The position numbers and the translations under genes were made by a program. From positions 1 to 34,473 of the IMG/VR virus record IMGVR_UViG_3300032240_001921: a DNA stretch of 34,473 bases; one strand, 5' to 3'. This DNA comes from a virus. The notes under the pieces were generated by a model, which worked only from the letters and a program-made list of their open reading frames with translations, had not been told where the DNA came from and did no database searches. Below, one piece after another: positions 22,880 through 29,236 of this stretch (its first letter is position 1; every line of letters starts with the position of its first letter).

Positions 22880-24639
22880 CACATACCCAGCCCGATGTTC
22901 TTAAGGTACTTGCTCACCACGGTACGCTCGCGGCCACGCTCCTCGGCATCCAACTCATCCAAAGCCCGGTTGCGCAGCTTGGTCAGGTTCATAGCTATCA
23001 ACCGCGGCTGCAACTGCTCGGCATACGCCGCCGCCGCCAACGCAGAAGCAATCACCCGGTCATCCTTACCGCGGCCCGCCGCCGCAATAGTCCCATCCTG
23101 GCGCGTCACCGTCTTCATCTCATCCAGCGTGTCCATAGACTTCACGATGAGCATCCCGCGCTCAAAATAGTCCTTCAAGTAGTTTAGCATCCGCTCCTTG
23201 CTGGCGCTTGTCGTCACCCACCCAATGCTGTTGGACAGCCCGCCCAAGGTATCGTTCTTGCGCCAAATGTAGTTCTGCATGTGGCCCAACACGTTCATCA
23301 AACTGGTGCCGTCCTTGCCGCCCATGGCAACCGCCTGACGCTTCAAATTCCGCAACTCATTGATGACGGCCTGGCCGGGACCATTCACCTCCAGATTGAG
23401 AATGCTGTTCTTGTACGCGCCGCCCAGATGGCTAATCACCCACGCAAACTGGTAGGTGTTCAACTCACTCGTAGCAAACTCCGCAACCTGCTCCAGCCCA
23501 TCCGCATAACAGCGAAACACCTGTATGCAAAAGCGGTCAGCCCAATCACTGCTGCCATAAGCAGGGTCGGCACCAATAACATAATACCCATTGTCAACCG
23601 GCTCCTCCCAAATGTGCAACGTCGCCAGCCGCTCCTGAGATTTCATCACCTCAGTGTCCTGGAACAACTGCCCCATCACATAACGATAATAGTCAGGCTT
23701 CATGGCCTTCGCCGCCTTGGCAGCATCCGTGCAGCGCGACGTGCTGAAAAACGAAGTACCCGACATGATGAACGCATAGTCCTCAGTCGGCGGAAACTCC
23801 TGATACATCAGCGCATCGTCCTTGATGCCCTCAGCCAGCTTCCACCGCCACCAAGCCATCTGCCGGCTGTTGATCTCAAAGCCGTACAGCTTCTTGATGT
23901 CCTTGACCCACTCCTTCTCTTCAGGGGTCAGTCGTCCATCCCAATATGTTTTATAAACCGGCGTTTCAGGGTCGGCGGTATAGAACTCGTTTCGCCACCA
24001 GCCGCAAAAGATGGCCCTCTGCGTACGGGCCTTTTTGGCCGTGACATACATATCATGGAACAGGTTGAAGCCGCGCGCTGTGCTCTCAAACATATACAGC
24101 CGGTCAGGGTTGGTCTCAGCCAACGAAGCCAGCAACGACGCCAGACCCTCTTCATCGCCCCATGAACTCGTCTCCGTACCATGCAAATAGGTAATAGCCT
24201 TACCACGCCCCAAGCTGCCCTTAGCCCGCAAGCCAGCCACCTGATAAAACAACCTACTACGGTTCTTCAGCAGCAACTGGTTGCGGTTATGACCCTCCAT
24301 CGGAATCTTGTACTGCCGCGGCAGATGCTCAAAATACATCCCCAAGGTGGACCGAAACATCTCCCGGTTTTCCTCAGTGTCCGTCACCAACGTGGCACCC
24401 AAGCCCGGATGCGTGAACACCCAGTACAAATCCAACGCCAGGCTAATCGTCGTCACGCCAAGCTGCCGGCCCTTCAGGATGGTGAAGAAATGCACATCCT
24501 CTTCCAGCCCGCGGGCTATCTCGTTCATCACATACGTCTGCGTACCCAACAGCTTGTCCAGCCGCTGCAAGCCCTTCTCCTTCGTCTCAATCTGCAACTG
24601 AGAGCAAAATTGATAAAACTTCTTGAGGTCAAACTTCAC
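22879..24639 (-). CDS. terL: Terminase large subunit
   Basis: A 586-residue DNA-packaging motor protein. The ATPase P-loop is GRQLGVTT (about 57-64), the variant common in terminases, and the acidic Walker B/C region lies near AITYLHGTETSSW. ESTARG (about 185-190) is a further terminase signature. The C-terminal nuclease has ADPAYG (about 357-362), LEVNGPG (about 416-422) and GKDDRV (about 524-529) with acidic metal ligands. Start is GTG at 24639 with AGGGG about 8 bases upstream. It is followed by packaging and portal genes in the expected order. Confidence 0.95.
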   Translation of the reverse strand: MKFDLKKFYQFCSQLQIETKEKGLQRLDKLLGTQTYVMNEIARGLEEDVHFFTILKGRQLGVTTISLALDLYWVFTHPGLGATLVTDTEENREMFRSTLGMYFEHLPRQYKIPMEGHNRNQLLLKNRSRLFYQVAGLRAKGSLGRGKAITYLHGTETSSWGDEEGLASLLASLAETNPDRLYMFESTARGFNLFHDMYVTAKKARTQRAIFCGWWRNEFYTADPETPVYKTYWDGRLTPEEKEWVKDIKKLYGFEINSRQMAWWRWKLAEGIKDDALMYQEFPPTEDYAFIMSGTSFFSTSRCTDAAKAAKAMKPDYYRYVMGQLFQDTEVMKSQERLATLHIWEEPVDNGYYVIGADPAYGSSDWADRFCIQVFRCYADGLEQVAEFATSELNTYQFAWVISHLGGAYKNSILNLEVNGPGQAVINELRNLKRQAVAMGGKDGTSLMNVLGHMQNYIWRKNDTLGGLSNSIGWVTTSASKERMLNYLKDYFERGMLIVKSMDTLDEMKTVTRQDGTIAAAGRGKDDRVIASALAAAAYAEQLQPRLIAMNLTKLRNRALDELDAEERGRERTVVSKYLKNIGLGM

Positions 24640-24657
24640 CGCGTTAGCCCCTAAACT

Positions 24658-25017
24658 TTATGCCAACACATAGCGGCCCTTGACGCTCTTAACAACCACC
24701 CCAGCACGCCTCAGCTTCGTCATCTCTATCGAAATCACATTCCGCCAAGTGCTCGGAAACTCATCACCCCACAACATCTCCGCAATCTGCGCAGCACTCA
24801 CCCCACCCTCAACTCCCAACATCCCCTCAATCGCCCTACCACGCTCACCACCACCCAACTTCCGCTTCTTCAACACCCTCACATCACCCTCAGCCCGCGC
24901 CTGCTTCACCACACGCATCACCGAACTAATGCTCACATTGCAACGGTTGCATACAACCCTCACAGGCACTCCACTTGCATACATGTCTAGCACCCTGTTC
25001 ACAATCACCGTGTCCAT
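24658..25017 (-). CDS. HTH DNA-binding protein in terminase small subunit position
   Basis: A 119-residue basic protein. The N-terminus (VNRVLDMYASGVPVRVVCNRC and following SISSVMRVVKQAR) reads as a helix-turn-helix, and residues about 70-115 (VSAAQIAEML then MTKLRRAGVVVKS) as a winged helix. It lies directly before TerL, where small terminase subunits are encoded, so packaging recognition is likely; transcriptional control is a fair alternative given its position beside the divergent control region. ATG at 25017 has AAGGAG with a 6-base spacer; GTG at 25020 is adjacent. Confidence 0.7.
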   Translation of the reverse strand: MDTVIVNRVLDMYASGVPVRVVCNRCNVSISSVMRVVKQARAEGDVRVLKKRKLGGGERGRAIEGMLGVEGGVSAAQIAEMLWGDEFPSTWRNVISIEMTKLRRAGVVVKSVKGRYVLA

Positions 25018-25100
25018 CACTCACTCCTTATCCTGACAACTACGTCATAACGTATATACACATACCGCAAAAACCAGATTTTTCTTGGGGGGAACAAGGA

Positions 25101-25125
25101 GAGGGGCACTCTCTTAGGCCCCCTC
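25101..25125. other. GC-rich hairpin near the late operon start
   Basis: GAGGGGC (25101-25107) can pair with GCCCCCTC (25118-25125) around a short loop, with one bulged C. Just upstream is the AAAACC-A-GATTTTTCTTG sequence that also occurs at 676-692. No U-run follows on either strand, so it may be a packaging, processing or regulatory element rather than a terminator. Confidence 0.45.
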
Positions 25126-25140
25126 GCGACCCATGCGTGC

Positions 25141-25231
25141 CCGCGCGCTTGCGTGTGTGCGTGCGTGTGTGCAGCGTGTGCGTGCTAGCGTGTGTGTGTG
25201 CGCATGCGGCGTGTGCGCGTGCTAGCGTGCG
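25141..25231. repeat. Alternating purine-pyrimidine (GT/GC) tract with direct repeat
   Basis: A 91-base stretch of mostly alternating GT and GC steps, able in principle to form Z-DNA. It includes two copies of GCGTGTGCG (25174-25182, 25209-25217), each followed by CGTGCTAGCGTG (25181-25192, 25218-25229), so a unit of about 19-21 bases is duplicated at about 36-base spacing. No gene is supported on either strand. Confidence 0.75.
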
Positions 25232-25368
25232 TTCTATTCTAATGCATTAAGACAGTGTCCCTTACCCAAATCCCGATTCTGAGCGGGCTACAGAGCGGTC
25301 ATGCCTGGCTGCGCTACCACCCTAGCGACCCCAATGGCCCAAAGGCTTCCAGCCCCCTTAGAATAGCC

Positions 25369-25535
25369 TATATACGTATATACGGGGCGGCGTGGGGTGT
25401 ATGTTACCTTCACCTATGCCCTATCTCGGATAGCCTAATGATATAGGACATAGACACTGCCCTAACGAGGGGGATGATATAACGTAACACGTCGAGGGCG
25501 ATGATACGTTATAACGTATATACGTATATACGTAG
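25369..25535. repeat. AT-rich palindromes and direct repeats (origin- or promoter-like)
   Basis: The perfect 14-base palindrome TATATACGTATATA occurs at 25369-25382 and 25517-25530, and a third perfect palindrome TACGTTATAACGTA lies at 25505-25518; a related sequence is at 25049-25058. The block CGAGGG-GATGATA is directly repeated at 25466-25479 and 25493-25506 (one mismatch, 27-base period), and ATAGCCTA repeats at 25363 and 25430. This fits protein-binding iterons and an unwinding element. Confidence 0.65.
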
Positions 25536-25583
25536 ATATAGAGTGTGGCCTGTGAACATGGACAAGGTTTAATAAATATCCTC

Positions 25584-25612
25584 TTGTCTGCATCCGTCAC
25601 AAGCGATACATC
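25584..25612 (+). promoter_or_regulatory. Putative rightward early promoter
   Basis: TTGTCT (25584-25589) and TACATC (25607-25612) are spaced by 17 bases, fitting a sigma70-type promoter for the plus-strand genes beginning at 25649. One operator-like repeat lies in the spacer and the second covers the -10 and just beyond, so a bound protein would block transcription. Untested prediction. Confidence 0.55.
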
Positions 25613-25622
25613 CGTCACAGGC
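25591..25622. promoter_or_regulatory. Paired CATCCGTCACA operator-like repeats
   Basis: CATCCGTCACAAGC (25591-25604) and CATCCGTCACAGGC (25609-25622) repeat at an 18-base period across the predicted early promoter. A near copy occurs on the minus strand at 29742-29756 by the start of the RHH gene. The arrangement suggests one phage DNA-binding protein controls both promoters; RHH proteins favour such half-turn spaced repeats. Confidence 0.6.
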
Positions 25623-25648
25623 AATCAAGCCTGAATGGGAAAGACACA

Positions 25649-25852
25649 ATGGAAATCTTTAATCGCATGGAAATTCTCAGCACCCACGCTAATGGCCGGT
25701 TCACTGCTATGCGCAACCGGGCGCGGTGGTTGCGCTGCATACTTGACGCGCGCCGCGATGGTTATGTGACGGCATGCGATGAATTATGGCGCGAATATCG
25801 CTCACTGCGAATGGCGGGCTATCTGTGCTCACCGCACAGCCATTTCGATTAA
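25649..25852 (+). CDS. Small hypothetical early protein
   Basis: A 67-residue, arginine-rich helical protein starting MEIFNRMEILSTHANGRF. The middle helix (AMRNRARWLRCILDARRDG) suggests nucleic acid or protein contact. GGGAAAG lies before the ATG. As the first gene after the operator-covered promoter, it may be an early host-takeover or regulatory protein. No known family recognised. Confidence 0.62.
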   Translation: MEIFNRMEILSTHANGRFTAMRNRARWLRCILDARRDGYVTACDELWREYRSLRMAGYLCSPHSHFD

Positions 25853-25858
25853 CAGGCA

Positions 25859-25898
25859 GGGGGTTATGCCCCCGCCACATAAACCGCTCTACGGGGGC
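25859..25898 (+). other. Mutually exclusive RNA hairpins between early genes
   Basis: GGGGG (25859-25863) can pair with CCCCC (25869-25873) around a 5-base loop, or GCCCCCG (25868-25874) can pair with CGGGGGC (25892-25898) around a 17-base loop. Both cannot form together. They lie right after the stop of the first early gene and before the ribosome site of the next, so alternative folding could change translation or termination. Confidence 0.5.
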
Positions 25899-25937
25899 GG
25901 CTTGTGCGGCGCATTGCCGATAACGAAAGGGAAAGAC

Positions 25938-26234
25938 ATGTTTACCGTCACCTATGAAATTGTCACGCCAGATAGCGCGGAGCATGGCGAGGCCGAGGAT
26001 ATGGGCTATGTCGCGCCCGGCCAGTGGCATTGCAGCGAACCCGCGCTAATGACACTGCGTGAGGCTTTGCAGCTTTGCAGCCCCGCTTATGATTGCGAAC
26101 GGTGGTGGGCAGAGCATGGTGGCGATAGGTGCGACTATCGCACGGGCGCGGTGGAAGTTCGCAATATCCACCCGCCGCGCAATATCACACCCGCTAGCTA
26201 CGCGCGCGTCACGCGCATGCTTGGTTGCCGATAG
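25938..26234 (+). CDS. Hypothetical early phage protein
   Basis: A 98-residue acidic protein starting MFTVTYEIVTPDSAEHGEAE, with ALTLREALQLCS-type helix and a C-terminal YRTGAVEVRNIHPPRNITPA followed by VTRMLGCR. I recognise the pattern of small conserved phage proteins with an EVR-IHPPRNIT motif, without a known role. ATG at 25938 follows GAAAGGGAAAG; an upstream extension to 25779 overlaps the previous gene and is rejected. Confidence 0.65.
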   Translation: MFTVTYEIVTPDSAEHGEAEDMGYVAPGQWHCSEPALMTLREALQLCSPAYDCERWWAEHGGDRCDYRTGAVEVRNIHPPRNITPASYARVTRMLGCR

Positions 26235-26246
26235 GGAGGCCGCACA

Positions 26247-26456
26247 ATGACCTACAACACATGGGAAGCGGATTATGATTGCGTTTGCCTGAGTGCATGG
26301 GAGCGCTGGACACAAAACGGTCTAGGGCTGGACACGGACGATTGTGACCTAACCATGAAATCGGTGCAGAATGCTGCCACCAATGCCTGGCAAGATGAAA
26401 TGACCACAAGCGCATGGCTGCACGCCACATTGCAGGCACTGGGGGCCGCAGAATGA
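26247..26456 (+). CDS. Small hypothetical early protein
   Basis: A 69-residue acidic protein (MTYNTWEADYDCVCLSAWER) with a helical C-terminus (SAWLHATLQALGAAE). GGGAGG lies 7 bases before the ATG. It makes a 4-base ATGA overlap with the tiny membrane protein that follows. No function recognised; an early anti-host factor is possible. Confidence 0.62.
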   Translation: MTYNTWEADYDCVCLSAWERWTQNGLGLDTDDCDLTMKSVQNAATNAWQDEMTTSAWLHATLQALGAAE

Positions 26457-26536
26457 CCATACTCAAAACCCTGGCCGAGGGCCTGGCATTCTTGGTGCTG
26501 CTAGGCGGCACCTGTTTCTTGGTGGTGGTGCTATGA
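26453..26536 (+). CDS. 27-residue single-span membrane protein
   Basis: The tiny frame encodes MTILKTLAEG followed by an uninterrupted hydrophobic stretch (LAFLVLLGGTCFLVVVL), a single transmembrane helix. It overlaps both neighbours by four bases (ATGA at each end), a strong sign of a coupled gene. Its short length fits mini-proteins such as antiholins or membrane regulators. It is close to the endolysin and another tiny membrane protein, which may form an early lysis or membrane-control module. Confidence 0.65.
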   Translation: MTILKTLAEGLAFLVLLGGTCFLVVVL

Positions 26537-26832
26537 GGGCCGCCGGATATATCGTCGTTGACGATTGCGCTATATGGGGCGGCGGCCACCATCCCTCCGA
26601 TGCTTGGGATGACCTGGCCGAGGGCATGCGTATCGCGCGCGTACCTCATATAAGCGAGGTGGATGTGGAAGATGAGAATTGCCCCCGCTATTGGTGCGAA
26701 GAGCAATTCAGGCTGCTGCCGGCAAGCGCAGCGCTGTTGGAAGCATTGGAAGGATGTGGCGGCCAAGTCGAATATGGGACCGTCAACGACGTGGCTGTGA
26801 CATGGCATGAATATGTTACTTCCGACGCGTAA
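26533..26832 (+). CDS. Hypothetical early protein
   Basis: A 99-residue protein starting MRAAGYIVVDDCAIWGGGHH, with an acidic middle and a helix-rich segment (QFRLLPASAALLEALEGCGG). It overlaps the 27-residue gene by four bases upstream and the next mini membrane protein downstream. No known family. Strong coupling to its neighbours suggests a shared role. Confidence 0.62.
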   Translation: MRAAGYIVVDDCAIWGGGHHPSDAWDDLAEGMRIARVPHISEVDVEDENCPRYWCEEQFRLLPASAALLEALEGCGGQVEYGTVNDVAVTWHEYVTSDA

Positions 26833-26902
26833 ACTCATTGCAACCGCGGTCGGGCTGGCGATAGCGTCATGCCTGGCCGCCATCTATTTGAGGCTCCGAT
26901 GA
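26807..26902 (+). CDS. 31-residue membrane protein just before the endolysin
   Basis: The frame encodes MNMLLPTRKLIATAVG, then LAIASCLAAIYLRLR, a hydrophobic span flanked by basic residues; IASC could also be read as a lipobox-like end. It overlaps the previous gene and ends in a 4-base ATGA overlap with the endolysin start. Position and topology suggest a mini-holin, antiholin or export helper for the endolysin, which lacks a visible signal sequence. Confidence 0.55.
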   Translation: MNMLLPTRKLIATAVGLAIASCLAAIYLRLR

Positions 26903-27531
26903 TTGACACGAAACTGTTGACCGGCTTGGATTGGGCAGCGCCTGCTATGTGGGCGCCGCTGCTAAACGAGTATATGGCCCGCGCGGGCATGACGGGGAAG
27001 CCCATTCGCGCGGCCATGGCGCTTGCTAATTTCGGGCATGAGACTAACGGCGGCCGCCGCTTAATTGAGAGCCTAGATTACAGCCCGGACCGCCTGGCCG
27101 CCGTGTTTGGCGCTAGGGCCACCACCCGCGCGCTCGATGCCTGCCGCCGCGTGGGCCATCCAGCGGACGAAAAGACTATTGCCAATGAGGTTTACGGGGG
27201 CGAATGGGGGCTGCGCAATCTCGGCAATAAGCTGCCGGGCGATGGCTGGGCATACCGCGGGCGGGGCTTGATCCAGCTTACGGGGCGGTGGTCATATGCG
27301 CGGGTTGCTGGCGTGCTGCAGCGCGAATTGACCGACGATTGGGTGGAAAGCCTTGGCACGCCAGCTGGCGCGGCCGAATCCGCATGCCTGTGGTGGTCTC
27401 GCATGGGGCTGAACGAACTGGCCGACAAGGGAGACCTAGGCCGGCTCCGCAAGGCAGTGAATGGCGGGCATGTGGGGCTTGACGACGTGAAGCGCCGCTA
27501 TGACCTGGCCCGCGCGCTGCTAGTGGGCTAA
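26899..27531 (+). CDS. GH19-type endolysin (chitinase/lysozyme-like)
   Basis: A 210-residue peptidoglycan-degrading enzyme. FGHETNGG (about 45-52) carries the catalytic glutamate of glycoside hydrolase family 19, and YRGRGLIQLTGRWSY (about 119-133) is the family's hallmark. I chose ATG at 26899 by ATGA overlap with the tiny membrane gene; an earlier ATG at 26869 adds residues unlike the family. There is no obvious signal peptide, so it should need a holin. It sits in the early plus-strand cluster, far from the holin-like gene in the late cluster. Confidence 0.9.
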   Translation: MIDTKLLTGLDWAAPAMWAPLLNEYMARAGMTGKPIRAAMALANFGHETNGGRRLIESLDYSPDRLAAVFGARATTRALDACRRVGHPADEKTIANEVYGGEWGLRNLGNKLPGDGWAYRGRGLIQLTGRWSYARVAGVLQRELTDDWVESLGTPAGAAESACLWWSRMGLNELADKGDLGRLRKAVNGGHVGLDDVKRRYDLARALLVG

Positions 27532-27868
27532 CTGTATGCATTGCATGCAGCCGTCCCAACCGTCACAACCGGAGCAACCCGTCACACTAACAGCGCGCCA
27601 TTTCCTTAGGCTTTCCAAGGCTTTCCGCGCCTAAACCCCTGCCAGCAAGCGCGCCATTCCCCCCTTGCATCCCCCCTATTATTGGCCCGTCAGGGCTAAA
27701 ATAGGGGGGTTGTAGGCTTGACGATATGCGTATGCCTGACGTGTAGCGTAGGGCCTACGATGGACGTTGATACATAGATATTTAGATAGCAAGAACCGTG
27801 CCAGGCGTAGGCATGCAAAGGGGCTTCCATGAATGACCAGAAAAGCCCCTATGCAAGAACCGTGCCAA
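27532..27868. other. Convergent intergenic region
   Basis: This 337-base gap lies between the endolysin and the minus-strand methyltransferase. It contains a near-palindrome around 27533-27551, two CCGTCACA motifs (27560-27567, 27579-27586), a repeated GGCTTTCC, and a long hairpin at 27671-27709. No coding frame is supported on either strand. Confidence 0.75.
27671..27709. terminator. Strong bidirectional hairpin terminator
   Basis: CCCCCCTATT (27671-27680) pairs perfectly with AATAGGGGGG (27700-27709), and within the loop GCCC pairs with GGGC around GTCA. Only a short T-run (TTGT) follows on the plus strand. Its place between converging operons suggests it stops both transcripts. Confidence 0.7.
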
Positions 27869-28411
27869 CTATGGATTGGCCGCAAAAAAAGCCTTCGCAA
27901 AGCCCTCCGGGGTGACACTGCGAAGGGCGGCCCTGTCAGGGCTAGGGCTAAACTTGATGATTTTAGACCCCTCAGTGGCTTCCACCGGGCGCTTGGGGGG
28001 CGGCGTAAAGTGTCCCCAGAGCAATGTGCGCTTCGTGTAGGGGTCACCATATTCGGACGGGTCAAAAGCCATGCGAGGCTCGCCTAGGTATCGCTTCAAT
28101 CGCCCGATAGGGTTTTCCAGCACCCACCATTGCGGGCGATGCACGGCGATGATCCGCATGCAGGCGTCAACCACCGCCAGGCCCTCTAGAATGGCCGCCT
28201 CGCCCTTGCTCTCCCAATATCGCGCGCCAGAGCTTGCGAAATGGGTGCATGGCGGGGCTGCTAGAACCCCGCGCACTGGAAACGGCAATGCTTCGAATAG
28301 CCGCACATCGCCGCCCCGCTTGATGTCCACCTGCACCACGTCATACCCGGCATCACGGTAGGGCTGAGACCATGACCCGGTGTAATCGCAGAGGCTTAAA
28401 ATGGTCATCAT
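27869..28411 (-). CDS. Short C5-cytosine DNA methyltransferase-like protein
   Basis: A 180-residue protein with LCDYTGSWSQPYRDAGYDV matching motif I, APPCTHFASSG with the catalytic PC pair, and VLENPIGRL matching the ENP motif of C5-cytosine methyltransferases. Typical family members are about 300 residues or more, so the target-recognition part looks reduced or absent. It might still modify DNA, or have lost sequence specificity. ATG at 28411 makes a 4-base overlap with the upstream gene. It may protect phage DNA or alter expression. Confidence 0.82.
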   Translation of the reverse strand: MMTILSLCDYTGSWSQPYRDAGYDVVQVDIKRGGDVRLFEALPFPVRGVLAAPPCTHFASSGARYWESKGEAAILEGLAVVDACMRIIAVHRPQWWVLENPIGRLKRYLGEPRMAFDPSEYGDPYTKRTLLWGHFTPPPKRPVEATEGSKIIKFSPSPDRAALRSVTPEGFAKAFFAANP

Positions 28412-29130
28412 TGGTCGCGCTGCAATTTTTCGAGCCTAGCCCGCGCGGCTTCCGCATATGGCCCGCCATTCGCCACCGCCTGTTGGTATCCGGCCATCAA
28501 AGCCCCAAGGCTTACGGGCGCTGCCCTATCCCCACGCTCTGGCCGCATCCGGTGTTCCCGTTCCGCAAGAGCCTTGTTCATTTGGTCAACCATAAATTGC
28601 GTTTTGGCGTCGTTGATCGCCTTTTGCACCGGAGATAGGTCAGTGAACGTTACCTTTTTGGGAGGCTCCGGTGGCTTGCGCCGCGCGATCCGCTCCATTG
28701 CCAAGACTTTGCTAAACAGGCGATTGGCTTCCGGCTGCACCACGGCCAGCACCTCGCTTGCGCTAGGCCAGAATTTAGACTTGGCGGCCAGGTCTATCAG
28801 CGCATCCTCGGTAAAAGCCTGTGCCGGTATCCTCGCGCATGCCTTCGCCACCGCGGCAGCCCATACGGCCGCCTCCCGCGCGCTGGGAGGGTTGCTAAAG
28901 CCCGCGTGGATAGGTGCCACCCATGACAGGACAAACGGCCCTGTAGGCGGCTGTAACGCGGCCCTAGCCTGCCTCGCGGCCCTGCCAGCCTCCTCTATCA
29001 GGGACGGGGCCAGAGCCTGCGCCGAGAAATCCCCGGGCGCGCTGGAAGCCTCCCGCCGCTGCTCATCGCCCACGGCTAGGGTCAGCGGTTGCGATAGTGT
29101 CGGCATACGCCGCACGACAATTTCATTCAT
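28408..29130 (-). CDS. Hypothetical protein, possible replication accessory
   Basis: A 240-residue protein with an Ala/Arg-rich helical middle (AAVWAAAVAKACARIPAQAF, then DLAAKSKFWPSASEVLAVV) and a charged C-terminus. The KFWPSASEV pattern reminds me of phage helicase-loader or organizer partners, but the signature is not decisive. It overlaps the short methyltransferase by four bases and the mini membrane gene upstream by eight. Position in an operon led by an RHH protein with a replisome-like C-terminus supports a replication role; inference. Confidence 0.55.
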   Translation of the reverse strand: MNEIVVRRMPTLSQPLTLAVGDEQRREASSAPGDFSAQALAPSLIEEAGRAARQARAALQPPTGPFVLSWVAPIHAGFSNPPSAREAAVWAAAVAKACARIPAQAFTEDALIDLAAKSKFWPSASEVLAVVQPEANRLFSKVLAMERIARRKPPEPPKKVTFTDLSPVQKAINDAKTQFMVDQMNKALAEREHRMRPERGDRAAPVSLGALMAGYQQAVANGGPYAEAARARLEKLQRDQ

Positions 29131-29236
29131 CGTCCCAACGCTCCATCATTTCGCGCCATGACGCGGCCACGATCACCAGCCCGGAAATCAACGCACCGAG
29201 GCAGCCGGCTGCAAACACGCCTACCAATGTCCACAT
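29123..29236 (-). CDS. 37-residue membrane protein
   Basis: The short frame encodes MWTLVGVFAAGCLGAL and then ISGLVIVAASWREMMERWDDE, a single transmembrane helix with an acidic cytoplasmic end. It begins in a TAATG overlap with the RHH gene's stop and has GGAGGAG upstream. A longer frame to 29491 is a shadow of the RHH gene. Likely a real small membrane protein; role unknown. Confidence 0.65.
   Translation of the reverse strand: MWTLVGVFAAGCLGALISGLVIVAASWREMMERWDDE

Larger units (their letters stand above)
25021..25648. other. Large divergent gene-free control region
   Basis: This 628-base region lies between the start of the leftward late cluster and the rightward early genes. Plausible coding frames are absent. 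It contains the TerL-side spacer with a hairpin (25101-25125), an alternating GT/GC tract (25150-25231), two exact copies of a 14-base AT palindrome, a 14-base direct repeat pair, and a promoter overlapped by two operator-like repeats. Such a layout suits a replication origin and/or the main regulatory switch. Confidence 0.8.

Noticed and set aside
23281-24165. Plus-strand frame of 294 codons over TerL
   Set aside because: TerL motifs are convincing on the minus strand; the plus frame has no domain or start signal.
24975-25446. Plus-strand frames across the GT tract and control region
   Set aside because: Val/Cys/Arg repeats are products of the alternating sequence; no ribosome sites or plausible domains.
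25369-25622. CRISPR-like array
   Set aside because: Repeats are short, palindromic or promoter-linked and there is no regular spacing with unique spacers.
27721-27868. Possible small genes between the hairpin and the methyltransferase
   Set aside because: No frame has both a start with a ribosome site and a plausible product on either strand.
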